A program made the position numbers and the translations under genes. The notes beneath the pieces are model-generated. The model was not told the origin of the DNA. It made no database searches and saw nothing but the letters and a program-made list of their open reading frames with translations. From Acidovorax sp. CF316 (lineage in GTDB: Bacteria > Pseudomonadota > Gammaproteobacteria > Burkholderiales > Burkholderiaceae_C), in the NCBI RefSeq assembly GCF_000276605.1, contig NZ_AKJX01000133.1, positions 1 to 47,183 of the forward strand: a DNA stretch of 47,183 nucleotides. The letters are read 5' to 3'. Numbering within the stretch: the stretch's first letter is position 1; each line of letters begins with the position of its first letter. This document shows, in pieces, positions 15,594 through 23,677 of this stretch.

Positions 15594-18128
15594 ATGCAAC
15601 TCCGTATCCTGCCATCCATCGCCGGCCTGCTGTTGGCCCTGGCTGCCAGCGCCGCACCGGCCCAGACCATCGCCACCGGCGCACGCCACAGCCTGGCCCT
15701 CACGGCCGACGGCAGCGTGCTGGCCTGGGGGGACAACCGCCAGGGGCAGCTGGGGCAGGGGCGTAACGCGTACAGCGATGCGGACCGGGTGATCCCGCTG
15801 CCCGCCAAGGCAGTGTCCCTCAAGACCAGCGCTACCCATGCCCTGGTGCTGGATGAAGAGGGCAATGTCTGGAGCTGGGGCACCAATCGCAAGGGGCAAC
15901 TGGGCGATGGCTCGCTGACCGACCGCGCCACGCCGCAGGTCATTTTCCGCAATGCAGCGCAGATCACCTACAACGGCGGTGATCTGTACCCGTCGACCCT
16001 GATCGACCGCAACGGTCAGCCCTGGTGGTGGGGGCCATTGCCGTCCGGTGCGGTGCAGGCGCAGCCCGTGCAGTCTGCCGCCATTCCCGCGCGGCTCACC
16101 GCGCTGATGCAGGAGGGCGCCACCTCGGCCGGGCTGGATGACCAGGGCGTGGTGTGGGCCTGGGGCGAGGGCGTGCCCTGCACCGGCTCGCCAGCGCTGA
16201 GCGGGCCGGTGGCGATGCGTGGCGTGCCGCCGATCCGCCGCTTCAGTCTCACGGACCAGACCTACGGCAACATGTACGGCCGCAACCCTCCCCATTCCCT
16301 GGTCTACGCGCAGGACCGCGATGGCCGGTACTGGGCATGGGGTTCGGAGTTCATCACGGGCGGCTTCGAAGGACTTTGGCCGGTGTGGAAGGATTTCTGC
16401 CCCCCGGCCCAGTCCGCCGACGCGCAGCGCGTGATGGATGCCGCCTACACCGGGCCCGACGAACTGCGCAACCTGGGCGTCGTGCTCAGCTATGTGGACC
16501 AGGCACGGTCCAAGACCATCGATGTGAGCAAGCAGGCGTTCTACTACGGATGGACGCAAGGCGGGGACCTTTGGCTGTGGACCTACCGGGACAGCAGCCA
16601 TGCCACCTACACCGTGGCGCAGGTGGCCTCCGGCGTGGTCGAGGCGGGCGCCTATTCTTCCGGGCCCGATGCCTACTTGCCCGGGCTGATGTACATCACC
16701 CGCGATGGCCGGCTCCATGTGCGCGGCACCAATGCCCGGCTGCACCACGGCGTGGCCGATGGCGATCTGGACTCGTCCTCCAGCCCGCACAAGGTGGCGC
16801 TGCCCGGCCCGGCGGCCAGCGTCCACACGCAATCCAACGGCAGCTACGCGCTGCTCAAGGACGGCAGGGTGTTCCGCTGGGGCTCGGGGGACCCGCGCTA
16901 CGGCAGCCAGGACAGGGTTCGGTGGCCCGCGATGCTGCCGCTGCCCTCGCTGGTGGATGCGCCCGTTGCCTTCGTGAAGCTGGCCGCGGACAACGAGTTG
17001 TGGATGGGGCTGGATGCCAGCGGCAACGTCTGGAGCACGACCCCGGTGGAGCAGGGCGCCACGGCGCAGGACCTGCGCCCGGCCATGGTCCCGCGCTCCA
17101 CGGGGCTGCCCGCCGTGCGGGATATCGCCGCGCGGGGCGGCCTGCTGGTGGGCGTGGATGGAACGGTGTGGACGCGGGGCATATGGACCAGCGCCTCGGC
17201 CGGTGCACCCAAGGCATTCGTTCCCACCCAGGTCAGCGGCCTGCCATCGACCATCGCCCAGGTAGCGGTCACCCGGGTCGGAGGTTTCTTTGCGCTCGAT
17301 GCCTCGGGCTCCGTCTGGTACTGGGGCTCTCACGGCTTCGGGCTGGGAGGGCGCGACACCGCCCAGGAGCATTTGCTCAGTCCCGCGGTGAAGGCGCCCT
17401 TCGTGCTGCCCCTGCCGGACAAGGCGGTCTCCATCCATACCAGTGACTACAACTTCTGCGCCGTGCTGGACGATGGTGCCGCCTTCTGTCGCGGCCGGAT
17501 GTTCAACGGGCACCTGGGCCAGCTGTTCCGCCTGCATGCGCCCGTGCGCGAAGTGTCCATCAGCGTCGATGGCGAGCGCGAAGGCACGGTGCACTTGAGG
17601 TTGGTCGACGGCACGGTCTGGGCCTGGGGCAAGGGGCTGGGCGGGCAACTGGGCTCGGGCACCTACACCAATGCTGCCGAGCCCGTGCCGGTGGTCGATG
17701 AGGCCGGCACGGCCGACCTGGATCTGGCCCCTGCGACGCCCAATGTGGCAACGCCAAAGCGCCCGCCGTTCCGTGTGAAGACGCGGCTCGAGGGCAACCT
17801 GCGCAGCCTGTCGTTCGGCGGGGATGTGTTCGGCAGCGCGGGTACGCCAGCGGGCAGCAATGTCTACCTGCTCGCCGGGGGCAGTACCTGGCTGCAGCGC
17901 GATGCGCAGGGCCGGTGGGGCCCGCTGGGCTGGCCGGTGCCGGCCGTGGCCAGCGGTGTGCAGTTGGCCAGCGAAACCCAGTCGGTGCCGCTCGACCACA
18001 TCCTGCAGCAGTTCCCGGGCTCGGGTCTGGCGGGCCTGCGCGTCTATGTCGGCTACGGCCGCGATGTGGACGAGATGCTGGCCGCGCGGCGCTTTCGCGA
18101 GGTGCTCGAGCTGGCACCCGAGGACTGA
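15594..18128 (+). CDS. secreted RCC1-repeat protein, paralogue 2
   Basis: An 844-residue paralogue of its neighbours. ATG 15594 gives the signal peptide MQLRILPSIAGLLLALAASA ending in AQ. The RCC1 blades are clear (GSVLAWGDNRQGQLGQG, GNVWSWGTNRKGQLGDG, GSVWYWGSHGFGLGG, TVWAWGKGLGGQLGSG) with the same PWWWGP motif and a C-terminal module ending GYGRDVDEMLAARRFREVLE. Only 58 bp separate it from paralogue 1, so it is probably in the same transcript. Its signal peptide and leader differ from those of paralogues 1 and 3, which resemble each other, suggesting it is an independent lineage or has had its 5' end replaced. Confidence 0.9.
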   Translation: MQLRILPSIAGLLLALAASAAPAQTIATGARHSLALTADGSVLAWGDNRQGQLGQGRNAYSDADRVIPLPAKAVSLKTSATHALVLDEEGNVWSWGTNRKGQLGDGSLTDRATPQVIFRNAAQITYNGGDLYPSTLIDRNGQPWWWGPLPSGAVQAQPVQSAAIPARLTALMQEGATSAGLDDQGVVWAWGEGVPCTGSPALSGPVAMRGVPPIRRFSLTDQTYGNMYGRNPPHSLVYAQDRDGRYWAWGSEFITGGFEGLWPVWKDFCPPAQSADAQRVMDAAYTGPDELRNLGVVLSYVDQARSKTIDVSKQAFYYGWTQGGDLWLWTYRDSSHATYTVAQVASGVVEAGAYSSGPDAYLPGLMYITRDGRLHVRGTNARLHHGVADGDLDSSSSPHKVALPGPAASVHTQSNGSYALLKDGRVFRWGSGDPRYGSQDRVRWPAMLPLPSLVDAPVAFVKLAADNELWMGLDASGNVWSTTPVEQGATAQDLRPAMVPRSTGLPAVRDIAARGGLLVGVDGTVWTRGIWTSASAGAPKAFVPTQVSGLPSTIAQVAVTRVGGFFALDASGSVWYWGSHGFGLGGRDTAQEHLLSPAVKAPFVLPLPDKAVSIHTSDYNFCAVLDDGAAFCRGRMFNGHLGQLFRLHAPVREVSISVDGEREGTVHLRLVDGTVWAWGKGLGGQLGSGTYTNAAEPVPVVDEAGTADLDLAPATPNVATPKRPPFRVKTRLEGNLRSLSFGGDVFGSAGTPAGSNVYLLAGGSTWLQRDAQGRWGPLGWPVPAVASGVQLASETQSVPLDHILQQFPGSGLAGLRVYVGYGRDVDEMLAARRFREVLELAPED

Positions 18129-18140
18129 CACACGGTGCAT

Positions 18141-18163
18141 GCCCCATCCCGGTAGGGTGGGGC
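18141..18163 (+). terminator. GC-rich hairpin after RCC1 paralogue 2
   Basis: GCCCCATCC and GGGTGGGGC (with one G-T pair) form a 9-bp stem with a short CGGTA loop, 13 bp past the stop codon. No T-tract follows, so it could be a weak or Rho-assisted terminator, or an mRNA-stabilising hairpin, between paralogue 2 and the 176-bp gap before paralogue 3. Confidence 0.4.
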
Positions 18164-18304
18164 GCTGCCGGGCTTGGCGGCCTAGGATGATTTCTTTCCG
18201 CGCATGCCGCCACGTTGCCGTCACACACCGTGGCGGCACCGTGGCGCGTGGCACTCGTCGCTGGCGCGCCTTGCGACAGACCAAGAGAGGAAGGGAAGAT
18301 CACC

Positions 18305-20983
18305 ATGACGACACCACCACCACCATGGCGTCGGGCTGCGGGCTGCCTATTGTTGCCTGCACTGCTGGCGGGCCTGGGCCTGTCGGGTGCCGCTGGGGCC
18401 CAGACCATCGCCACCGGCGCGCGCCATGGCCTGGCACTGCAGGCCGATGGCAGCGTTCTGGCCTGGGGCGACAACCGCCTGGCCCAGCTGGGGCAGGGCA
18501 AGACGGTCTATGCCAGCACGGCGCGCGAGATTGCGCTGCCGGCCAAGGCCACGGCGGTGCGCACCAGCAGGACCACCGCCCTGGTGCTGGACCAAGAGGG
18601 CCATGTGTGGAGCTGGGGCACCAATGCCCGGGGTCAGTTGGGCGACGGTACGCGGGCCGACCGGGCCACCCCGCAGGTGGTCTTTCGCGGTGCGGTGTAC
18701 ATCGCCAACGGGGGCGACGCCGCTCCCTCCTTTTTGATCGACAAGGACGGCCAGCCCTGGTGGTGGGGGCCGCTGCCGTCCGGTAGGGATGCCGCCGTGC
18801 CCGAGCGCGCAGCGCAGCTGCCCGCGCGGCTGGTGCGCATCGAGCACCAGTTGCGCGCCACCGTGGCGCTGGACGAGCAGGGCGTGGTCTGGTCCTGGGG
18901 CGAAGGCGCGGCCTGCTCGGGCAGTGGCACTGCGGCCTCGGCGCCGACGGCCATGCGCGGCGTGCCGCCCATTGTGGATTTCATCTTCGAGGCCCAGGGG
19001 CCGATCACCAACCTGGGCCCCGACTGGCCCGCCCTGGGCCCGGTCTCGCGCGTGACCGCCAAGGATGCCGGTGGCCGTCTGTGGGTGTGGGGCACCGATC
19101 CCCACCGCATTCCGGACGGGCTGCCGTCCCAGGGGCTCACCCATTGCCCGGCCGAGCGCTGGGCACTGGCCTACGATCCCTTCGTGGGCCGCGACAGCAT
19201 CCACCCGGACATGGAGAAGGCCGGTGTGAAGCTGCAAAAGGTGGTGCATGGCGGCGGTGGCTCCCTGGGGTGGACGGCCGAGGGCGATCTCTGGCGCTGG
19301 CAGTATGTCCCCACGGGTGAGATTTCGGGTGGCCCACGCATGGCGGTGGAGCGTGTCGCCACCGGCGTGGTCGATGCCAGCGGCCACAACACGGCGTCGC
19401 GGGGCGTGCTGCCGGTGCTGATGTACATCACGCGCGACGGCAAGGTCCATGCCATGGGGTCCAACACCAGCCTGCACTTGGCGGTGGCCGCCGATGCAGC
19501 CGGTGGGGCCGAATCGATCGCCAGCCCGCGCAAGGTTTCGCTGCCTTCCGCTGGGGTGAGTGTGCACGCGAGCGAGGCGGGCAGCCACGCGCTGCTGGCG
19601 GATGGCAGGATCTTCCGCTGGGGCCTGGGCGCTGTGCAGTACGACTGGCAGGCCAGCTACCTGGGAAGCAGCTTTGTGCAGACGCCCACGCACATCCCGC
19701 TCGGGGCGCCGGTCACCCAGCTTGCGGCAGCGCAGGGCCAGTGGCTGGCGGTGGACGCCGATGGCAAGGTCTGGAGTTCCGGCGGCTGGGGGATCGATCC
19801 CGTCCCCCACAGCCGCCCGGCCGTGGTTGGGGGCTCCACGGGCCTGCCGCTAGCGCGCAGCGTGTCCGTGGGGGGCAACGGACATGGCGCCATCCTCGGT
19901 GTGGACGGATCGGTATGGACCATTGGCGGCAGCCGCGAAATCTTCCCTCCCTTCCAGGGCTCCGATGTCCATGGGTCCCTGGTCGCGTCCTCGGTACCTC
20001 GCAAGGTGGAGGGGCTGCCCAGCTCCATCACTCAGGTGGCGACGGCCGATGGCAGCTATGGTGCAGCGTACGCGCTGGACGCGTCCGGCACCGTATGGTT
20101 CTGGGGGGCGCAGCACCTGTACGGGATTTCCGGGCAGGACAGTGCGGGCCTCAACCGGGGGCAGTGGCTCGTGCGGACCCCGATTGTGCTGCCGCTGCCG
20201 CACAAGGCGGTTTCCATCCACGCCGGGGATTTCAATGTCTGTGCCGTGCTGCAGGATGGGTCTGCGCAGTGCTACGGCAAGCTGTTCAACGAGCACCGGG
20301 GACGGCGCCTGCAGTTGCATGCACCCATCCGAGAAATATCCATGGGGGTGGACGAGGACCGCGCCGACACCGTGGCGACAGCCCGGCGGGGCGGCACGGT
20401 CCACCTGCGCCTGGCGGACGGAACGGTATGGGCCCTGGGCCAGGGCCGCCAGGGGCAACTGGGGTCCGGTGCCTACGCCAGTGCGGCAGAGCCCATCCCC
20501 GTGGCCAATGAAGCCGGCACCGGTGACCTGGACCTGGACCCCGCTGCACAGAATGGGGTGGCTGCCAACCGCCCCCCGTTCCGGGTGAAGACGCTGCTGG
20601 CGGGCAACCTGCGCAGCCTGTCGTTCACGGGCGATGTGTTCGGCAGCTCCGGCACGCCGCCAGGCGCCAACGTGTATGCACTGGCCTCCGCCGGGCCCCT
20701 GGGCCAGGGTGTCTGGGTGCAGCTCGATGCGCAGGGCACCTGGAGCCCGCTGCGCTGGCCGGTGCCTGCGGTGGCCAGCAACGTTCAGCTGGGCAGCGAG
20801 GCCCAGGCCGTGCCGCTGAATCTGCGGCCGCAGCAACTGCAACAAGGCTCCGATCTCACGGGCCTGCGGCTGTACATCGGCTACGGTCGCGATGTCGACG
20901 AGATGCTGGCCGCACGGCGCTTTCGCGAGGTGCTGGAGCTGGGGCCCGACGCGACCGGCATGGTCCTGACGTCGGACTTTTGA
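18305..20983 (+). CDS. secreted RCC1-repeat protein, paralogue 3
   Basis: An 892-residue paralogue. Its leader (AGAGAGGAAGGGAAGATCACC before the ATG) and first codons (Thr-Pro-Pro..Trp-Arg-Arg) closely resemble those of paralogue 1, so the duplication included the ribosome-binding region. The signal peptide ends at about SGAAGAQ. RCC1 signatures include GSVLAWGDNRLAQLGQG, HVWSWGTNARGQLGDG and TVWALGQGRQGQLGSG. It has the same PWWWGP motif and C-terminal module, but ends with an extra tail (GPDATGMVLTSDF) in place of APED. It converges on the exported-paralogue array; the two stops are 61 bp apart. Confidence 0.9.
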   Translation: MTTPPPPWRRAAGCLLLPALLAGLGLSGAAGAQTIATGARHGLALQADGSVLAWGDNRLAQLGQGKTVYASTAREIALPAKATAVRTSRTTALVLDQEGHVWSWGTNARGQLGDGTRADRATPQVVFRGAVYIANGGDAAPSFLIDKDGQPWWWGPLPSGRDAAVPERAAQLPARLVRIEHQLRATVALDEQGVVWSWGEGAACSGSGTAASAPTAMRGVPPIVDFIFEAQGPITNLGPDWPALGPVSRVTAKDAGGRLWVWGTDPHRIPDGLPSQGLTHCPAERWALAYDPFVGRDSIHPDMEKAGVKLQKVVHGGGGSLGWTAEGDLWRWQYVPTGEISGGPRMAVERVATGVVDASGHNTASRGVLPVLMYITRDGKVHAMGSNTSLHLAVAADAAGGAESIASPRKVSLPSAGVSVHASEAGSHALLADGRIFRWGLGAVQYDWQASYLGSSFVQTPTHIPLGAPVTQLAAAQGQWLAVDADGKVWSSGGWGIDPVPHSRPAVVGGSTGLPLARSVSVGGNGHGAILGVDGSVWTIGGSREIFPPFQGSDVHGSLVASSVPRKVEGLPSSITQVATADGSYGAAYALDASGTVWFWGAQHLYGISGQDSAGLNRGQWLVRTPIVLPLPHKAVSIHAGDFNVCAVLQDGSAQCYGKLFNEHRGRRLQLHAPIREISMGVDEDRADTVATARRGGTVHLRLADGTVWALGQGRQGQLGSGAYASAAEPIPVANEAGTGDLDLDPAAQNGVAANRPPFRVKTLLAGNLRSLSFTGDVFGSSGTPPGANVYALASAGPLGQGVWVQLDAQGTWSPLRWPVPAVASNVQLGSEAQAVPLNLRPQQLQQGSDLTGLRLYIGYGRDVDEMLAARRFREVLELGPDATGMVLTSDF

Positions 20984-21044
20984 AGGGCTGCTGCGCGTTG
21001 AGAACCCTCGGCCATGCAAGCGGGCAGGCGCCCGTGCTCATCGC

Positions 21045-22403
21045 TCAGAACAGCGTGTAGTAGCTGTCGTAGCTGCGCAGCCAGAGGTTGGGTTGCCGCG
21101 ATTCTTGGTCGAAATGGAGCTGCAGCAGGTTGGCGCGCGGCAGGGCGCTGTCCACCACCAGTTCCTTGTCGTTGGTGGCCTCTTTCACCTCGCTGAAGGC
21201 CAGCCGCTGCAGCACATGGGTGAAGGCGGCCTCGGCATTGCGCGGGCGGTAGTCCTCGTCGAGCAGCAGCGAGGGCTTGCGCAGGTATTCCTGGTGCAGC
21301 CAGTACCACACGCCCTCGCTGGTCGTGCCTGGCTGAGCGCCGGGGTTGCCCTGGTCGCCCCAGGTGTGGGTGGGCTCGCCCGCGGTCACCCCGGCAGGGT
21401 CCCAGGCCAGCGCGCCAAGGCCGTCGCCCACATGCACGAACACCGCCAGGCTGCGGTCGTAGCGTGCGCGGACGGGGGCGGGCAGAATCGTGTCGAGCCC
21501 GTCCTTGCCGCCGGACGAGTAGTCCCATTGGCGCAGCAGCATGTCGGTCACCGTGGTCATGGAAGACGGGTGGACAAAGGATGAGTCGCCCACCTCGACG
21601 CGCCAATCGGCCAGCAGCCTGACCATGGCGGGCAGCGGGGCGCCCAGGCGCTTTTCCAGGTCCTGCAATGCAGCGGCGGCAGGCTTCTTGCCGGTGGGGG
21701 GCTTGGCCCGTTCGACCGTGACCGTGCCTTCCTCCAGGCGCTTGGACAGGCCGCGCACACGTTCGATCCAGGGCTTGCCCTGGTCGTAGAGCGGGGCCGA
21801 TACGCGGGACATGTCGCGCACCGTCCAGGTCCCGTTGAAGGGCGTGGCCTTGCCTGCCAGGGTCACCGTGCCGCGCAGCTGCACGCGCTGCAGGCCCTGG
21901 GGCAGGGCCCACACCAGCGCTGGCCGCCGGTGCAGGCCGGGCTGCGTGGCCCAGTCCACTGAAACCGAGAAATCGGCTGTGCGTGAGGGTCTGGCAGGGC
22001 CGCAATCTAGACGGCGGGCGCAGCCGGGTTGCACACCCGGCGAGCACGGCAACGACGAGTGCGGCCCTGCCAGACCCTCACCCTTTGGGCCGGGGTGGCA
22101 GCGGGCGCTTCGCAGCGTTGCGGGCCTTGCCAAGGCGGCCAGCCTTGGCCGCAGCCCGCGCCTTGCGCTGCACCCCACTGCCACCCCGGCGCACAGCCGA
22201 TTTCTCGGTTTCAGCGGACTAGTTGTTGAGCTGGGCCACCACCTTGCCATTGGCCAGCACATCGGCCACGACGGAGTCGCCCACCTCCAGCCAGGGGGGA
22301 TGCCGGCCCGGGGGCCTTGTACGGAACCTTGGGGCTGTGCCTGCAGCAGGCTGCAGGGCAGCGTCCCCAGGGTGGCCAGAATGGTCCGCCGTGTCGTGGT
22401 CAT
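21045..22403 (-). pseudogene. exported SUKH-like paralogue A: -1 frameshift plus 268-bp element
   Basis: The N-terminus MTTTRRTILATLGTLPCSLL is a Tat-like (RR) or Sec signal. The frame slips at about 22294-22299, where one base appears lost in a His codon (paralogues read GLHPWLEAGD; here ATCCCCCCTGG). The true frame continues WLEVGDSVVADVLANGKVVA to 22221, is cut by the element, and resumes with WATQPGLHRRPALVWALPQG to the stop. Adding back one base and removing 268 gives 363 residues, against 360 for the intact paralogue. The two lesions cancel in frame, so a continuous 452-codon ORF remains that encodes a chimeric protein. Confidence 0.85.
21953..22220 (+). mobile_element. 268-bp inverted-terminus structured element, diverged copy 3
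   Basis: The 31-nt terminal inverted repeats are 21953-21983 and 22190-22220 (AGTCCACTGAAACCGAGAAA... against AGTCCGCTGAAACC...). Stem I is a perfect 21 bp (21984-22004 with 22060-22080), capped by hairpin 22023-22041 and followed by GCAACGACGAGTG (22049-22061). Stem II is a perfect 13 bp (22089-22101 with 22178-22190), capped by hairpin 22129-22149. Termini and stems differ in sequence from the other two copies, yet length, order and the single-stranded motif are the same. Paralogue alignment indicates insertion with no target duplication. Confidence 0.85.
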
Positions 22404-22446
22404 GGAATCTCCCTCTCTCTATCTGTCAATGTATGAGTGAGGCGGG

Positions 22447-22452
22447 ATTGTA
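22447..22452 (-). promoter_or_regulatory. -10-like box CTACAATC of exported paralogue A
   Basis: CTACAATCSCG occurs upstream of all three tandem paralogues on the minus strand (TACAAT at 22447-22452, 23591-23596 and 24666-24671). Here it is about 44 nt before the ATG. Conservation across paralogues whose other upstream sequence differs supports a promoter -10 role. No convincing -35 is seen. Confidence 0.5.
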
Positions 22453-22474
22453 GAGAGGCGATGCCGGGCGCGGA

Positions 22475-23557
22475 TCAATACTGGGTGTGGTGTCCGTAGT
22501 GGCCGTTGTAGCTGTTCAAAAGCAGCTGCGGGGCACGCGCCCCGTTGAAGTGCAACAGCAGCAGGTTGCCCAGCGGGGTGGCGCTGTCCAGCACCAGTTC
22601 ATCGTCGGTCATGGGCTGGTACTGGTCCGCCAGCGCATGGCGCTCGAACACGCTGGCCAGGGCCAGGTCGGCGCTGAGGGGGCGGCCGTCCTTGTCCAGC
22701 AGCAGCGAGGGCTTGACGGCCATCTCCTGGTGCATCCAGTACCACAGGCCATCGCCGCCCATGGCGGGGCTGGGGCCGCTGCCCAGCCGGGCGTGGTCCT
22801 CGGGCGTGAGGCCTTGGGGGTCCCAGGCCAGGGCGCCCATGCCGTCGCCGACCGTGACGAACACCGCCAGGCTGCGGGCATAGCGCTCGTGCACGCCGGG
22901 CGAGAGAAAGTTGCCCGGGGCATCCTTGCCGCTGCGTGGGTAGCCGAAATCGCCGTGCATCAGGTCGAGCAGGGTGGTCATGGAGGCCGGGCGCACAAAG
23001 TGCGAACGGCCCAGGCGGATGTCGCAGGCCGACAGCAACTGCGCCACTGCCGGCGGCAGCGGGGTGCCCAGGCGCTTTTCCTGGGCCACCAGGGCGGCAC
23101 CAACCACCGGCCTGGCGGGGGCTACGGTGAGTGGAGCGTCTTCGCCCTCGTGGACCGGGATCGCCTGCACCAGCGCGCGCACGCGTTCGGGCCAGGGCCG
23201 GCCCTGGTCGTACAGCGGTGTCGACATGCTGGCCAGGTCGCGCACCGCCCAGGTCCGCGTGAAGTGGCTGGCCTTGCCCGCCACGGTCACCGTGCCGCGC
23301 AGCTGCAGGCGCTTCACGCCCGCAGGCAAAGCCACGGTGGCAGCCGGCAGCCGGGGCTTGCCGGCCTTGGTGGAGCGGTGGTCCAGCTGCCCCACGACCT
23401 GGCCATCGGCCAGCAGTTCGGCCGCCACGCTGTCCCCGGCTTCCAGCCAGGGGTGCAGGCCGACCCGCATGCCGGCCGCCGCAGGTGTTTGCGCCAGCAG
23501 CGCCACGGGCAAGGCGCCCAGCGTGGCCAGCGTGTTGCGCCGGGTGGTCCCTGTCAT
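22475..23557 (-). CDS. exported SUKH (SMI1/KNR4)-like paralogue B, intact
   Basis: A 360-residue protein, the only intact member of the three. The N-terminal signal has twin arginines (GTTRRNTLATLGALPVALLA) and probably cleaves near AQTPAAAG. An N-terminal beta-rich part includes GLHPWLEAGDSVAAELLADG and LQLRGTVTVAGKA. The C-terminal half has a SUKH-like layout: QEKRLGTPLPPAVAQLLSAC, SLAVFVTVGDGMGALAWDP, GLWYWMHQEMAVKPSLLL. The SUKH assignment is my inference from this pattern and needs a profile search. The TACAAT box 34 nt upstream is shared with its paralogues. Function unknown; position next to the RCC1 array suggests a link. Confidence 0.75.
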   Translation of the reverse strand: MTGTTRRNTLATLGALPVALLAQTPAAAGMRVGLHPWLEAGDSVAAELLADGQVVGQLDHRSTKAGKPRLPAATVALPAGVKRLQLRGTVTVAGKASHFTRTWAVRDLASMSTPLYDQGRPWPERVRALVQAIPVHEGEDAPLTVAPARPVVGAALVAQEKRLGTPLPPAVAQLLSACDIRLGRSHFVRPASMTTLLDLMHGDFGYPRSGKDAPGNFLSPGVHERYARSLAVFVTVGDGMGALAWDPQGLTPEDHARLGSGPSPAMGGDGLWYWMHQEMAVKPSLLLDKDGRPLSADLALASVFERHALADQYQPMTDDELVLDSATPLGNLLLLHFNGARAPQLLLNSYNGHYGHHTQY

Positions 23558-23590
23558 CGAATCCCTCTTATGTTTTGCAGATGGGGCGCG

Positions 23591-23596
23591 ATTGTA
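23591..23596 (-). promoter_or_regulatory. -10-like box CTACAATC of exported paralogue B
   Basis: TACAAT on the minus strand about 34 nt upstream of the ATG at 23557, inside the CTACAATCSCG core shared by all three paralogues. Confidence 0.5.
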
Positions 23597-23677
23597 GGCA
23601 GGCGGCGGCGGGCGCTCGACAGATGGCCGGCGCGATGTGCCTCAGCCGGGGCTGCACTCAAGGAAAATTCGCACGGG

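Noticed and set aside
21953..22220. Self-splicing intron that would restore the host mRNA
   Set aside because: No group I or group II core was recognised, the conserved-motif strand is antisense to the hosts, and copy 1 removal would leave a stop codon.
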